From Phyllobacterium zundukense (GTDB taxonomy: Bacteria; Pseudomonadota; Alphaproteobacteria; Rhizobiales; Rhizobiaceae), in assembly GCF_002764115.1 (NCBI RefSeq), contig NZ_CP017940.1, positions 124,001 through 188,000 on the forward strand: a stretch of 64,000 bases of DNA, given 5' to 3'. Below the pieces are notes generated by a model. The model was not told where the DNA came from. It did not search any database and saw only the letters and a program-made list of their open reading frames with translations. Positions 29,454 through 40,091 of this stretch are shown in pieces. The position numbers and the translations under genes are program-made. Each line of letters starts with the position of its first letter. Position 1 is the first letter of the stretch.

Positions 29454-30232
29454 TATGTTGCCGTCCAGCCGCCATCGACCGATATGGACGTCCCCGTTAT
29501 CTGGGCGGCAGCGTCGCTTGCGAGGAAGACGACCGTTGCGCCGATCTGGTCAACCGTGGCGAATTCCTTCGTCGCCTGCTTGTCGAGCATGACTTCGCGA
29601 ATGACCGTTTCACGATCCATGTTGTGTGCTTTCATCTGATCGGGAATCTGTGCTTCAACCAGTGGCGTCAGCACGTAACCGGGGCAGATTGCATTGCAGG
29701 TGATGTGCTTTTCGGCAACTTCCAGTGCAACGGTCTTGGTCAGACCGAGAATGCCGTGTTTTGCCGAGACATAGGCGGATTTGAATGGAGATGCCCTGAG
29801 ACCATGCGCCGATGCAATATTGATGATGCGGCCCCAGCCGGCTTGCTTCATGTAGGGGAGGGCGGCGGCTGTCGTATGGAAAGCCGATGTCAAATTGATC
29901 GCAATGATCGCATCCCACTTTTCAGTCGGGAACTCGTCTACCGGCGCGACAAACTGAATGCCGGCATTGTTCACGAGCACATCAACGCTACCAAAAGTTT
30001 CGGCTGCCTTGTCAATCAGGACGCGGCACTCGCCACCATTCGACATGTCTGCCTTGATATAGGCGACACCAACCCCGTGCTTATCGGCGATCTCCCCGGC
30101 AAGTGCATGGTCCTCGGGCCGGTCCGTGAACGAATTGATTACGACATTGTACCCTGCCGCTGCAAGCGCGTGGGCAGAACCTAGGCCGATGCCGGAATTG
30201 GAACCTGTAACAACTGCGGTCTTCTTGGCCAT
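29453..30232 (-). CDS. bdhA: 3-hydroxybutyrate dehydrogenase
   Basis: Short-chain dehydrogenase that oxidises D-3-hydroxybutyrate to acetoacetate with NAD, part of polyhydroxybutyrate and ketone body use. ATG at 30232, after AAGGAAA, gives 259 residues; a start at 30259 lacks support. Motifs: nucleotide loop TGSNSGIGLG, NNAG, and the catalytic YVSAK; the bacterial BDH stretch FVAPVDEFPTEKWDAI and the Ala/Gln-rich C-terminal GTSISVDGGW match family members. Probably first gene of a two-gene operon with the patatin-like protein. Confidence 0.93.
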   Translation of the reverse strand: MAKKTAVVTGSNSGIGLGSAHALAAAGYNVVINSFTDRPEDHALAGEIADKHGVGVAYIKADMSNGGECRVLIDKAAETFGSVDVLVNNAGIQFVAPVDEFPTEKWDAIIAINLTSAFHTTAAALPYMKQAGWGRIINIASAHGLRASPFKSAYVSAKHGILGLTKTVALEVAEKHITCNAICPGYVLTPLVEAQIPDQMKAHNMDRETVIREVMLDKQATKEFATVDQIGATVVFLASDAAAQITGTSISVDGGWTAT

Positions 30233-30437
30233 GACGAAAATTTCCTTTGGTTTGATCAACCGGGCGTGCGGAGGGCTCCCGGAATATATTGCATTGCAGC
30301 AAAATTGCTAGGCTTGGAGCATGAACACTTTGTCATGTAAGGCCTGCGTTATGGGCGTAGCATCCTGTTACAACGTCGCACGGAGTTGACAAACAGCGAT
30401 AGCTGCTCCACGTGAACAGCATATCTGGAGCTTCACG

Positions 30438-31694
30438 ATGTCTGAATACTATTCGCAACCCTTTGCCCGGCGGCCCTCGGTTGGAGTCGACGTGGGTGGT
30501 ATCATGGTTGGTGGGGGCGCGCCCGTTGTTGTTCAATCGATGACCAATACGGATACCGCCGATATCGACGGTACGGTGGCACAGGTGGCGGCGCTTTCCC
30601 GTGCAGGCTCGCAGATCGTTCGCATTACTGTTGACCGGGATGAATCTGCGGCGGCGGTTCCCAAAATCCGAGAGCGGCTCGACCGCCTTGGCCTTTCTGT
30701 CCCGCTCGTGGGTGATTTTCACTATATCGGTCACAAGCTTCTGGCCGATCATCCGGCTTGCGCTGAGGCATTGGCGAAATATCGCATCAATCCGGGCAAT
30801 GTCGGCTTCAAGGACAAGAAGGATGCGCAATTCGGTGCGATCATTGAAATGGCGATCCGCTACGACAAGCCCGTACGCATTGGGGTCAACTGGGGATCGC
30901 TCGATCAGGAACTTCTGACGGTCCTGATGGACCAGAACCACGCTGCAGGCGCGCCACTGACGGCGGAGCAGGTGACACGTGAGGCCATCGTCCAGTCAGC
31001 GCTTATTTCGTCACAACTTGCCGAAGAGATCGGCTTGCCGCGCTCGAAGATCATCCTGTCTGCCAAGGTCAGCCAGGTTCAGGACCTGATCGCCGTCTAT
31101 GCCGAGCTTGCGCGGCGTTGCGACCATGCACTGCATTTAGGCCTGACCGAAGCCGGAATGGGTTCGAAGGGTATCGTCGCCTCGTCGGCCGCAATGGGTA
31201 TCCTGTTGCAACAGGGCATTGGCGATACAATCCGCATTTCGCTGACGCCGGAACCGGGCGGCGATCGCACGCGCGAAGTGCAGGTGGCGCAGGAATTGTT
31301 GCAGACCATGGGTTTCCGCCAGTTCATTCCGATTGTCGCTGCGTGCCCCGGCTGCGGACGTACGACGTCGACAGTGTTTCAGGAGTTAGCGCAGTCGATC
31401 CAGAGCGACATCCGTACCAATATGCCGGTCTGGCGAGAGAAATACCCGGGTGTCGAGGCACTGAACGTTGCCGTCATGGGCTGCATCGTCAATGGACCTG
31501 GGGAATCCAAGATGGCCGATATCGGAATTTCACTGCCGGGAACCGGCGAAACGCCCTCCGCACCGGTCTTTGTCGATGGCAAGAAGGTGGCGACGCTGCG
31601 CGGCGCCGGTATCGCCCAGGAATTCCAGAAGATGGTGGCCGATTACATCGAGAACCGTTTTGGACAGGGCGCAGGTTCGCACGCGGCCGAATAA
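30438..31694 (+). CDS. ispG: 4-hydroxy-3-methylbut-2-enyl diphosphate synthase
   Basis: Iron-sulphur enzyme of the MEP isoprenoid pathway that converts methylerythritol cyclodiphosphate to HMBDP. 418 residues. N-terminal TIM-barrel with [15 protein letters not shown], and C-terminal [4Fe-4S] domain with the cluster ligands in CPGCGRTT and [11 protein letters not shown]. Faces the prenyl synthase gene tail to tail (9 bases apart), so both steps of isoprenoid synthesis are clustered but on separate transcripts. Confidence 0.96.
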   Translation: MSEYYSQPFARRPSVGVDVGGIMVGGGAPVVVQSMTNTDTADIDGTVAQVAALSRAGSQIVRITVDRDESAAAVPKIRERLDRLGLSVPLVGDFHYIGHKLLADHPACAEALAKYRINPGNVGFKDKKDAQFGAIIEMAIRYDKPVRIGVNWGSLDQELLTVLMDQNHAAGAPLTAEQVTREAIVQSALISSQLAEEIGLPRSKIILSAKVSQVQDLIAVYAELARRCDHALHLGLTEAGMGSKGIVASSAAMGILLQQGIGDTIRISLTPEPGGDRTREVQVAQELLQTMGFRQFIPIVAACPGCGRTTSTVFQELAQSIQSDIRTNMPVWREKYPGVEALNVAVMGCIVNGPGESKMADIGISLPGTGETPSAPVFVDGKKVATLRGAGIAQEFQKMVADYIENRFGQGAGSHAAE

Positions 31695-31703
31695 TCGTCC
31701 GCG

Positions 31704-32624
31704 CTAATTCTTCCGCTCAGCGATAAAGTGTGCTGCATCCTTGAGCAGCGCTGCCTTTTCACCGAAAGGTGCCAGAAGATCTTCGGCTTGCGCGACCAAG
31801 CCCGCCAGTTGGCGCTTGGTCCATTCAACACTGTGCATCGATACGAGAGTGGCTTTACCGGCAGCAGCATCCTTGCCTGTCGCTTTACCCATGTTGCTCG
31901 CGTCCGCAGTTACATCGAGCAGGTCATCGGCAAGCTGAAAGGCGAGGCCAATGGCCGAACCATATTCCGCCAGCCGTTCGCGATCCTTGGTGTCGGCATG
32001 ACCGATGATGGCGCCCGCCTCGCACGCGAAGCGGATCAGTGCCCCGGTTTTCATTGCCTGCAACCGGATGATGCCCTCTTCGTCCGGCTTGACATTCGCG
32101 GCTTCAAGGTCAAGCGCCTGACCGCCGGTCATGCCACCAATCCCGGAAGCGCGAGCAAGCGCCGCAATGAGCGCGACGCGGGCTTGTGCATCAAGTTCAG
32201 TCTCCTCGCTGGCGATCAGTGCGAACGCATAGGTCAGGAGGCTGTCCCCAGCGAGAATGGCGGCGGCTTCGTCAAATTTGCGATGCACGGTCGGCTGGCC
32301 GCGCCGCATATCGTCATTGTCCATGGCAGGCAGATCGTCGTGGACGAGCGAATAGCTGTGCACGCATTCGAGTGCTGCGGCGACGCGCAAGGCAGCAAGA
32401 TTATCCGCGCCAAAGAGGGCGGCACTTTCCATCACCAGAAACGGACGCAGGCGCTTACCCCCGTTCAATACACCGTGCCGCATCGCAGCCATCAGGCGTG
32501 GCGGGCGGCTGATCTCGCCGCTTTGCGGCCGATCGGACAGCAATTCAGACAGCAGCGTCTCGACCGATGCTGTGCGTTGCTGCAGTGTGATCTGGAACAA
32601 TGAGAAACCGGAATCTGTCATCAT
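31704..32624 (-). CDS. ispA: Polyprenyl synthetase, probable farnesyl diphosphate synthase
   Basis: Condenses isopentenyl diphosphate with allylic diphosphates. Both aspartate-rich motifs are present: DDLPAMDND (first) and ADDLLD (second), with the chain-elongation region and LNGGKRLRP substrate-binding stretch. Length 306 from ATG 32624 (or 305 from 32621); the frame is open to 32660, which overlaps the divergent mtgA frame. Short-chain (C15) product is inferred from length and the residues before the first motif; a geranylgeranyl product is possible. Confidence 0.9.
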   Translation of the reverse strand: MMTDSGFSLFQITLQQRTASVETLLSELLSDRPQSGEISRPPRLMAAMRHGVLNGGKRLRPFLVMESAALFGADNLAALRVAAALECVHSYSLVHDDLPAMDNDDMRRGQPTVHRKFDEAAAILAGDSLLTYAFALIASEETELDAQARVALIAALARASGIGGMTGGQALDLEAANVKPDEEGIIRLQAMKTGALIRFACEAGAIIGHADTKDRERLAEYGSAIGLAFQLADDLLDVTADASNMGKATGKDAAAGKATLVSMHSVEWTKRQLAGLVAQAEDLLAPFGEKAALLKDAAHFIAERKN

Positions 32625-32756
32625 GTTATGGCAATGACCGGAAAATGGCTCTCCGGTCAATGGCCGTATAGGGTCGTGATTATGATTTTGCGGCGGACCC
32701 TGTGTGTAGAGTGCGGAAAATCACAGAAAGAATTCCCTTCCGAGGCTCTTTGCTCT

Positions 32757-33530
32757 ATGTCCAACGGGAGTTTTTTAGAGCGGACGGGATGTGTGACGAG
32801 GGTTCTGGTCAGAAATAAGCGGGGCAGAGGTTATCTGGTTGATCCCGGCCGTTCACCTTTTGGCCGGATCACGCGTTATTTGATTCTGATCGGAATCATC
32901 CTGATCATGCTGCCGATCATCCTGCTCAGTCTTTACAGACTGCCATTTGTCCATCCGGTTTCCACGTTGATGGTGAAAGATCTCGCGACGTTTTCCGGTT
33001 ATGACCGCCGTTGGGTATCCATGGACCAAATTTCTCCGACACTCGTCAATTCAGTGATGATGTCGGAAGATGCCAGGTTCTGTTTCCATTCGGGTGTTGA
33101 CTGGGATGCACTGAATTCCGTGGTTTCCGACGCAATCGATGGCGAACAAACGCGCGGTGCGTCGACGATCACAATGCAGACGGCCAAGAATCTGTTCCTC
33201 TGGACCAGCCGCTCCTTCATCCGCAAAGGTCTTGAAGTGCCACTCGCTGTCATTACAGACCTTATCCTGCCTAAGCGGCGGTTGATGGAAGTCTATCTGA
33301 ATATCGCCGAATGGGGACCAGGAATCTACGGTATCGAAGCCGCCGCCCAGCACCATTTCAAGGTCAGTGCTGCCAATCTTTCGCCGCGTCAGGCTGCTTA
33401 CCTAGCCGTAACCTTGCCTAATCCAATCGTACGGAATCCGGCAAAGCCAGGTCGGGGGATGCAGACATTGGCACGGGTCAATGAGCGCCGGGCGCGCGGT
33501 GCCGGTGCCTACATCGGCTGTGTCAAATAA
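32757..33530 (+). CDS. mtgA: Monofunctional peptidoglycan glycosyltransferase
   Basis: GT51-family enzyme that polymerises lipid II into glycan strands. One membrane anchor at about residues 40-62 of the 257-residue form from ATG 32757, then the GT51 domain with the catalytic glutamate in [33 protein letters not shown], and [17 protein letters not shown]. The start is uncertain: the frame is open to 32628, but that form is unusually long, and a GTG at about 32793 gives the shorter length seen in some relatives. No transpeptidase domain. Confidence 0.92.
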   Translation: MSNGSFLERTGCVTRVLVRNKRGRGYLVDPGRSPFGRITRYLILIGIILIMLPIILLSLYRLPFVHPVSTLMVKDLATFSGYDRRWVSMDQISPTLVNSVMMSEDARFCFHSGVDWDALNSVVSDAIDGEQTRGASTITMQTAKNLFLWTSRSFIRKGLEVPLAVITDLILPKRRLMEVYLNIAEWGPGIYGIEAAAQHHFKVSAANLSPRQAAYLAVTLPNPIVRNPAKPGRGMQTLARVNERRARGAGAYIGCVK

Positions 33531-33707
33531 CAGCGACCAAGGTATAAATTCGCGGGATACGGCAGCCGTGACAAAAAATATACGACTCCTGCTGGTCAAA
33601 AGGTCTCAAGACGTGTATAGCCCAGCCGAACTTTCCGGAATTTTGTCCATTGTGACAGGCTCGATCGGGCCAGTGCCGGATTTTGACTGATTACTGGAGC
33701 TGGAACA

Positions 33708-33890
33708 ATGGCTGTACCTAAACGAAAAACTTCTCCGTCGAAGCGCGGCATGCGCCGTTCCGCCGACGCGCTGAAGGCACCGACATACGTCGAAGACAAG
33801 AATTCAGGCGAACTGCGCCGTCCGCATCATGTCGATCTGAAGACCGGCATGTATCGCGGCCGTCAGGTTCTGACGCCGAAAGAAGGCTGA
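33708..33890 (+). CDS. rpmF: 50S ribosomal protein L32
   Basis: 60-residue structural protein of the large ribosomal subunit. Starts [18 protein letters not shown], the family hallmark, and ends with [11 protein letters not shown] as in other alphaproteobacteria. It lacks the zinc-binding cysteines found in some bacterial L32 proteins. Followed closely by a strong terminator, so it is probably a single-gene unit or the last gene after mtgA (178-base gap). Confidence 0.97.
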   Translation: MAVPKRKTSPSKRGMRRSADALKAPTYVEDKNSGELRRPHHVDLKTGMYRGRQVLTPKEG

Positions 33891-33910
33891 TCTCTTCTTC
33901 GAATTCGTGA

Positions 33911-33944
33911 TAAAAAGACCGGCCCTTGTGCCGGTCTTTTTTAT
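33911..33944 (+). terminator. Rho-independent terminator after rpmF
   Basis: AAAAAGACCGGC and GCCGGTCTTTTTT arms around a short CCTTGT loop, with a run of T; strong terminator 20 bases after the stop. Confidence 0.9.
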
Positions 33945-33976
33945 TTGTGCACACGGTTTGCTGGGGAGAAGACGCA

Positions 33977-34381
33977 GTGATTTCGAACATTCCATTGATG
34001 ATAGTGCCGCTTGTTGTCTTCAATCTGGTTATCGCCGGATTGGCGGGTGTCGGCGGCGCTGACCCGTGGGCGACGGAGCTTTATTCAATGCACATGCTGT
34101 CCGGCGGCACCTGGCGCATGACTTTGGGCGACCTGATGATGGTTCTGTCGCTAGCATTGCTGTTCTTCGAGATCATGAAGTCGGCACGCACCAGCGATGC
34201 ATCGGTTATCGATCATTTGCTGTCGATATTCGTCTTCGTCGCCTTCCTCGTGGAGTTCCTGCTCGTCCCCAGCGCCTCGCACTCACTGTTCTTCATTCTT
34301 ATGGCGATGGCATTCTTCGATATTTTGGCGGGGTTTACGGTTTCCTTGCGTTCCGCTGGCCGCGATGTGAATTTCCGGTAA
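33977..34381 (+). CDS. Small conserved membrane protein
   Basis: 134 residues from GTG 33977, which is preceded by GGGGAGAAG. Not recognised beyond that. Four hydrophobic segments (about residues 5-25, 48-64, 78-96 and 98-118) with the short loops MKSARTSDASVID and RSAGRDVNFR. The frame is open to 33926, but that part lies inside the rpmF terminator region. Likely an inner-membrane protein; no partner is evident, as the next gene is on the other strand. Confidence 0.72.
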   Translation: MISNIPLMIVPLVVFNLVIAGLAGVGGADPWATELYSMHMLSGGTWRMTLGDLMMVLSLALLFFEIMKSARTSDASVIDHLLSIFVFVAFLVEFLLVPSASHSLFFILMAMAFFDILAGFTVSLRSAGRDVNFR

Positions 34382-34396
34382 ATCCAGATTGTTTGA

Positions 34397-35635
34397 TTAA
34401 TCCGGGAGCGTTCGCAACCGCTGTGCAAGAAAGTCACGCATAGCCGGATCCTCGCACAGACCGATAGCGCGACCATAGGCGATGCGAGCCTCGCCGAGGC
34501 GGCGCAGGCGTGCGAGCAAATGCGCCGCAAGTGCCCAATAGGGCTGGTAATTCCTGACAGCTTCGGCGGGAATCGCTTCAAGCTGAGCCCAACTGGCAGC
34601 GGCGCTACGTGCTTCCGCTAGGGCGGCCGCCCGGCCAACCAGGGCACCAATCGTTGGCGTATGGACAACCAGTCCCTCATGGAGCAGGGCAATCGCCTCC
34701 CAATTGGTATGGCCCGTTATTGCGCGCTGCGCATGCACCGACTGAATCGCTGCTTCCAGCTGAAAGCGCCCGACGCAACCCGATTGCGCAGCTACCTTCA
34801 GCAATTGCTCGGCTTCGCTGATCATCGGTTTCGCCCAGTGCTCCGTATCCTGCTCTGAGAGTGGTACATAGGCTCCAGTGGAATTGCGCCGCGCTTCACG
34901 TCGCGATTCACAATGCAGCATAAGTGCAAGGAGCCCCCGGATCTCCGCCTCATCGGGCATGAGCCGCAGAAGCATACGGCACAGGTCGATTGCTTCAAGC
35001 GCCAGACCCTTGCGGCGTGGGTCAGCACCGGCCACGTCATCCCAACTGCTACCATAGGCGGCGTATATGGCCTCCAGCACAGCTTCAAGACGCGCAGGTA
35101 AATCCCTCGCCATAGGCACTTCGAAAGCGATACCTGCATCACGGATCTTGCGCTTTGCCCGGGCCAGGCGCTGGCCCATGGCGGCGGGCTGTATCAGAAA
35201 GGCGGAGCCTATGCGTGCTGCATCCAGTCCGAGCAATATCTGGAGCATGAGCGGCGTGCGCGCAGTGGGTTCGATCGCTGGATGGGCGCTGATGAACAGC
35301 AGTTTCAGCCGCTCGTCAGGAAATGAAATATTGGCGTCTGCTACAGCATGGGCCTCGTCTGCTATCATGAGCAAGGCTGGCAACGCTTCTGTTCTTACAC
35401 GGGCATGGCGTCTGGCATCAGTCATCCGATTACGCGCGACAGTCAAAAGCCATGCCTCGGGCTTGTCCGGTATGCCATTGCGCGGCCAGGATTCCAGAGC
35501 CGAGGCAAAAGCGTCGGCGAGCGCGTCTTCGGCTGCTCCAACGTCATGCGAGCGAGCAGCGAGGAATGCGATCAACCGGCCATAGGAGTCACGCGCCGCC
35601 ATTTCGATAACGCGGCGCGCGTCACTATCTTCCAT
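34397..35635 (-). CDS. ECF42-like RNA polymerase sigma factor with C-terminal TPR-like extension
   Basis: 412 residues, twice the length of a minimal ECF sigma factor. Residues 1-90 hold sigma region 2 (AAEDALADAFASALESWPRNG, AWLLTVARNRMTD), with region 4 following near 120-175 (AFLIQPAAMGQRLARAKRKI), then a long helical C-terminal domain with TPR-like helices and LALMLHCESRREARRN. This architecture, plus the adjacent YCII/DGPF gene, matches the group known as ECF42, which lacks a classical anti-sigma factor and may use the C-terminal domain for control. It starts 1 base after the YCII frame ends. Confidence 0.88.
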   Translation of the reverse strand: MEDSDARRVIEMAARDSYGRLIAFLAARSHDVGAAEDALADAFASALESWPRNGIPDKPEAWLLTVARNRMTDARRHARVRTEALPALLMIADEAHAVADANISFPDERLKLLFISAHPAIEPTARTPLMLQILLGLDAARIGSAFLIQPAAMGQRLARAKRKIRDAGIAFEVPMARDLPARLEAVLEAIYAAYGSSWDDVAGADPRRKGLALEAIDLCRMLLRLMPDEAEIRGLLALMLHCESRREARRNSTGAYVPLSEQDTEHWAKPMISEAEQLLKVAAQSGCVGRFQLEAAIQSVHAQRAITGHTNWEAIALLHEGLVVHTPTIGALVGRAAALAEARSAAASWAQLEAIPAEAVRNYQPYWALAAHLLARLRRLGEARIAYGRAIGLCEDPAMRDFLAQRLRTLPD

Positions 35636-35636
35636 A

Positions 35637-35997
35637 TCAGCCTGGCATCTGAATATTGGGCCTCACCTCGACCACGCCACCAGCGATGGCTGCAGGGCAG
35701 CGGGCTGCCCAGCCAAGCGCTGTGTCGAGATCGGGGACGTTGATGACGTAGAACCCGCCCAATTGCTCCTTCGTGTCGGCATATGGTCCGTCTTGAACCA
35801 TGCGCTGGCCATTATGCAACTTCACCGTCGTCGAGGTGTCGGGAGCCTGGAGCCCGGCGCCGGTAACCATTATACCGGCTTCGCGGAGCACTTGCGAATA
35901 AGCCATCCATCCGGCGCGATAGTTTTCCTGCTTGCTGGGATCGGTTCGGGCTGCGTATGCGTTCTGCTGTTTCGTAAGCCAAAATCGTGTAGTTCAT
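35637..35997 (-). pseudogene. YCII/DGPF-domain protein with +1 frameshift
   Basis: The natural partner of ECF42 sigma factors. From ATG 35997 the frame begins MNYTILAYE, the usual start of the family, then goes out of frame. In the +1-shifted frame the expected protein continues as QQNAYAARTDPSKQENYRAG and then MAYSQVLREAGIMV through the family motifs VQDGPYADTKEQLGG and AARCPAA to the end. Dropping one A from the AAA at 35970-35972 would restore a single 119-residue frame. The intact ATG at 35906 could still give an 89-residue fragment lacking the first two strands. Either a real mutation or an assembly/sequencing error. Confidence 0.85.
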
Positions 35998-36100
35998 GGC
36001 AGTTCCTTTCGGGTTTAAAGCGCGAAAGACATGCGCTCGATGCAATGACGGCTTATCAGAACGCATTTTGACACGAATTGCAGAGATTCTTTGTGCGAAG

Positions 36101-36382
36101 CTATTTCAGCTCGATTTCGATGAAAGCATATTCGCCATCATTGGCGTTGATGACATCATGCTCGACGCCTTCCGAGCGGAAATACGGCACGCCCTTCTTC
36201 ATGTCGGCGAAGGCTTCGCCTTCGTTCGTCAAGAGCTTCACGCGGCCATCCGTCAGTGGGACGACGACATAGTCATGTCCGTGTCGGTGCCAGCCGGTGT
36301 TGTCGCCAACGCCAAAACGATACTCGGTAACGATGACCCGATCATTGTCAATGAAGACTGTAGCTTTGGCCGATCCCGTCAT
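36101..36382 (-). CDS. Small cupin-domain protein
   Basis: 93-residue single-domain cupin. The first cupin motif is seen as GWHRHGHDYVVVPLTDG and the second region as SEGVEHDVINANDGEYAF. The histidines would bind a metal. Such short stand-alone cupins have varied or unknown functions, so no reaction can be assigned. It lies between the GlcG-like gene and the YCII frame, all on the same strand, with spacings of 60 bases to the former and 103 to the latter. Confidence 0.75.
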   Translation of the reverse strand: MTGSAKATVFIDNDRVIVTEYRFGVGDNTGWHRHGHDYVVVPLTDGRVKLLTNEGEAFADMKKGVPYFRSEGVEHDVINANDGEYAFIEIELK

Positions 36383-36442
36383 TTTCGTTCCTTGCCTGGT
36401 GCGTTCCCTCGGACAATCCGAAGGAACGCTCGATGAATAAAT

Positions 36443-36880
36443 TCAGCTCTGGCCGCCATCTCCAACAAAGCCCGCAGCCTCAATGCCAGCAATTGCTGCC
36501 ACTTCATCATTGTCGGATGTGTCGCCAGTAATGCCGACGGCACCAAGAATTTCGCCCTTGGCATTTTTCACGAGAACGCCCCCGGCCACCGCAATAACAT
36601 GCCCGCCGGACGCGGCAACCAGACCTTCCACGAAATGCGGACGCTCCTTGGCAAATTTTTCCACAGTGCGCGAACCGGCGCCGATGGCGAGAGCGCCGAA
36701 GGCCTTGCCGAAGGCAATTTCAAACCGCAGCATGGACGCACCATCCTGTTTCTGGAACGCCTTGAGGTGACCGCCTGCATCCAGTACGGCGACCGATAAA
36801 GGGCGCAACCCAAGTTCCGTTCCCTTGGCAAGGGCGGCCTTGATGATCGTGTTGGCTTTGGAAAGTGTAATCTGGGCCAT
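36443..36880 (-). CDS. GlcG/HbpS-family protein
   Basis: 145 residues from ATG 36880 (an upstream ATG at 36895 adds 5). The GlcG/HbpS family includes heme-binding proteins and proteins of unknown role linked to glycolate or diol use. Seen: LSVAVLDAGGHLKAF, FGALAIGAGSRTVEKF, and GGVLVKNAKGEILGAVGITGDTSDNDE, all family hallmarks. No signal peptide, so it is probably cytoplasmic. It is upstream of the cupin on the same strand and may share its transcript. Function in this organism is unknown. Confidence 0.85.
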   Translation of the reverse strand: MAQITLSKANTIIKAALAKGTELGLRPLSVAVLDAGGHLKAFQKQDGASMLRFEIAFGKAFGALAIGAGSRTVEKFAKERPHFVEGLVAASGGHVIAVAGGVLVKNAKGEILGAVGITGDTSDNDEVAAIAGIEAAGFVGDGGQS

Positions 36881-36962
36881 GATGTTCTCTTTCATGCTTT
36901 CTATTGCCCGCGGCTGCCGAAGGCGGCGCCGGGTTTTGTGTCACGCTGGTGATGCTTGATCG

Positions 36963-37574
36963 TTATTTGTCGAGAGAGTCGAGCTTGCGCTGCATGGCAG
37001 CGATCTGTTCTTTCAACTCATCCAGCCCGGTATCCCTGGTTGGCTTTTCAGAGACGGGCGCGTCTTCAGATTCTGTCGCTCCGCCAGTTTTGCCAAGCGG
37101 GAAAGGTGTGAACATGCGCATCGCGTGCTGCAGCATTTCCGTATTTCGGCGAACCTGTTCCTCGACAAGCTTTATCGGAGCGCTGACATTCATCATATCC
37201 ATTGGTGTCTTGCCAAAGGCTGCTGTCAACTGCTCGCGCATGCGCTCCTGCTCCTTGGCAAAGGCAGACATGGATTGTTCAAGGAATGTTGGCAGCACGA
37301 CTTGCATCTGATCGCCATAATAGGCAATCAACTGACGCAGGAACGGGATTGGCAGCATGTTCTGCCCCTCCTTGTTCTCCAATTCAAAGATGATCTGGGT
37401 CAGGACTGAATGGGTGATGTCTTCGCCGGTCTTTGCATCCTGTACCGTAAAATCCTCATTCCGCTTCACCATATCGGCCAAATCTTCGAGCGTCACATAG
37501 GTGCTGGTGCCGGTGTTGTAGAGACGCCGGTTGGCGTATTTCTTGATGACGATATCGCCAGTTTTACTTGCCAT
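36963..37574 (-). CDS. phaR: Polyhydroxyalkanoate synthesis repressor PhaR
   Basis: DNA-binding repressor that senses polyhydroxybutyrate granules. 203 residues: the N-terminal PHB/PHA accumulation regulator domain with IKKYANRRLYNTGTSTYVT and DFTVQDAKTGEDIT, followed by the PHB-binding domains with LTQIIFELENKEGQ and LRQLIAYYGDQMQ, and a C-terminal Q/K/L coiled segment. Divergent from phaA with a 261-base gap that contains TGC-rich repeats. In rhizobia and Paracoccus it represses phasin and often itself. It may act on phaAB here. Confidence 0.95.
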   Translation of the reverse strand: MASKTGDIVIKKYANRRLYNTGTSTYVTLEDLADMVKRNEDFTVQDAKTGEDITHSVLTQIIFELENKEGQNMLPIPFLRQLIAYYGDQMQVVLPTFLEQSMSAFAKEQERMREQLTAAFGKTPMDMMNVSAPIKLVEEQVRRNTEMLQHAMRMFTPFPLGKTGGATESEDAPVSEKPTRDTGLDELKEQIAAMQRKLDSLDK

Positions 37575-37675
37575 TGCTCAACTCCCCCAACCTCATGCCT
37601 ATTACCGAATTTGCGTGCCGGCTTACGGATAGACCTCGGAGGATAGGGGCAAAGTGCTTCAATTCAAAGCGATTT

Positions 37676-37720
37676 GTGCAGCGCATCCAACGCAGTGCAT
37701 GGGCGTCTATGCTGCAGTGC
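37676..37720. promoter_or_regulatory. TGC-rich repeats in the phaR-phaA gap
   Basis: GCAGTGC occurs at 37692-37698 and again at 37714-37720 (22 bases, about two helical turns apart), and TGTGCAGCGCA precedes them. PhaR is known to bind TGC-rich sites in Paracoccus, so this is a candidate operator controlling phaR and phaAB. Inference only. Confidence 0.45.
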
Positions 37721-37805
37721 GAAATGGATAATTTCGCCTTAGACTTAAATGGGCCTTGTCAAACGGTTGCTGGGAGGGAATTCTGTCCGGGAATGTGCTG
37801 TATGA

Positions 37806-39020
<1,215 letters not shown>

Positions 39021-39030
39021 TGATCATTTC

Positions 39031-39063
39031 AACCGGCTCAATTATGGTTGAGCCGGTTTTTCA
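39031..39063 (+). terminator. Hairpin/terminator between phaA and phaB
   Basis: AACCGGCTCA and TGAGCCGGTT-type arms with a TTTTT tail 10 bases after the phaA stop. It could limit read-through into phaB and thereby set the PhaA:PhaB ratio. Confidence 0.75.
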
Positions 39064-39155
39064 GCGGCGGGTGGTGGCATTGCAACCATACCGTGCACTT
39101 CTATCCTTTTATCACCACACTTCGTTTGAGAGAAATCCGTTTAAGGGAGGGCACA

Positions 39156-39881
39156 ATGACAAAAACGGCAATCGTGACAGGTGGAACACGTGGTATTGGC
39201 GCTGCCATTTGCGTGGCTTTGAAAGCGGCTGGCTACAAGGTCGCGGCAAACTACGCCGGCAATGATGACGCGGCGAAGAAATTCAGCAAGGAAACGGGAA
39301 TCGCTACCTATAAATGGGACGTATCGAATTATGAGGAATGCGCTGCTGGGATTGCCAAAATAGAGGCCGATCTCGGCCCTGTAGCCGTGCTAGTGAATAA
39401 TGCCGGCATCACCCGGGATGCGATGTTCCACAAGATGGCCCCGGGTCAGTGGAGCGAAGTGATCAATACCAACTTGACCGGTCTCTTCAACATGACCCAT
39501 CCGGTTTGGACCGGCATGCGCGATCGTAAATTCGGGCGAGTAATCAACATCTCTTCCATCAACGGGCAGAAGGGGCAGGCCGGACAGGTCAACTATTCGG
39601 CGGCGAAGGCTGGTGATATCGGGTTTACAAAGGCGCTGGCGCAGGAAGGCGCACGCGCGGGAATTACCGTCAATGCCATTTGCCCCGGTTACATCGGAAC
39701 CGAAATGGTGCGGGCGATCGACGAGAAGGTGCTTAACGAGCGCATCATACCACAGATCCCGGTCGGGCGTCTGGGCGAGCCCGAGGAAGTAGCGCGCTGT
39801 GTCGTGTTTCTCGCTTCCGACGATGCGGGATTCATCACTGGCTCGACGATCTCGGCAAATGGCGGACAATATTTCAGCTGA
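39156..39881 (+). CDS. phaB: Acetoacetyl-CoA reductase
   Basis: NADPH-dependent short-chain dehydrogenase that makes (R)-3-hydroxybutyryl-CoA for polyhydroxybutyrate synthesis. ATG 39156, after GGGAGGG, gives 241 residues; the frame is open from 39048, but that segment overlaps the terminator. Motifs: TGGTRGIGAAIC, NNAGIT, NINLTGLF-type NTNLTGLFNMT, catalytic YSAAKAGD, and ICPGYIGTEMV. High similarity to PhaB over FabG-type reductases is judged from SSINGQKGQAGQVNYSAAK. Pair with phaA. Confidence 0.94.
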   Translation: MTKTAIVTGGTRGIGAAICVALKAAGYKVAANYAGNDDAAKKFSKETGIATYKWDVSNYEECAAGIAKIEADLGPVAVLVNNAGITRDAMFHKMAPGQWSEVINTNLTGLFNMTHPVWTGMRDRKFGRVINISSINGQKGQAGQVNYSAAKAGDIGFTKALAQEGARAGITVNAICPGYIGTEMVRAIDEKVLNERIIPQIPVGRLGEPEEVARCVVFLASDDAGFITGSTISANGGQYFS

Positions 39882-39897
39882 TCGAAGACCAGATATG

Positions 39898-39935
39898 AAG
39901 CGCCGCTCATCCCAACGATGCGCGGCGCTTTTAAC
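39898..39935 (+). terminator. Terminator after phaB
   Basis: AAGCGCCGC and GCGGCGCTT arms with a CATCCCAACGAT-type loop and TTTT tail, 17 bases after the phaB stop. Confidence 0.8.
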
Positions 39936-40091
39936 TTTCTGTTGACCCTGAATTACCAAATCTGGGGAGGAATGCTGGTAAAGGATCAAATGAATCTTGT
40001 CCTAGCCGGGCTCGCTCTCCAGCCGGTTTCTATGATTCTTGGAGCTTCGATGCAAAATGTGACGGTGAACAAAGCATGAAAATTCACCGGG

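Noticed and set aside
36443..37574. Operon of the GlcG-like gene with phaR
   Set aside because: Same strand, but 82 bases apart and the functions are unrelated; co-transcription is possible but not claimed.
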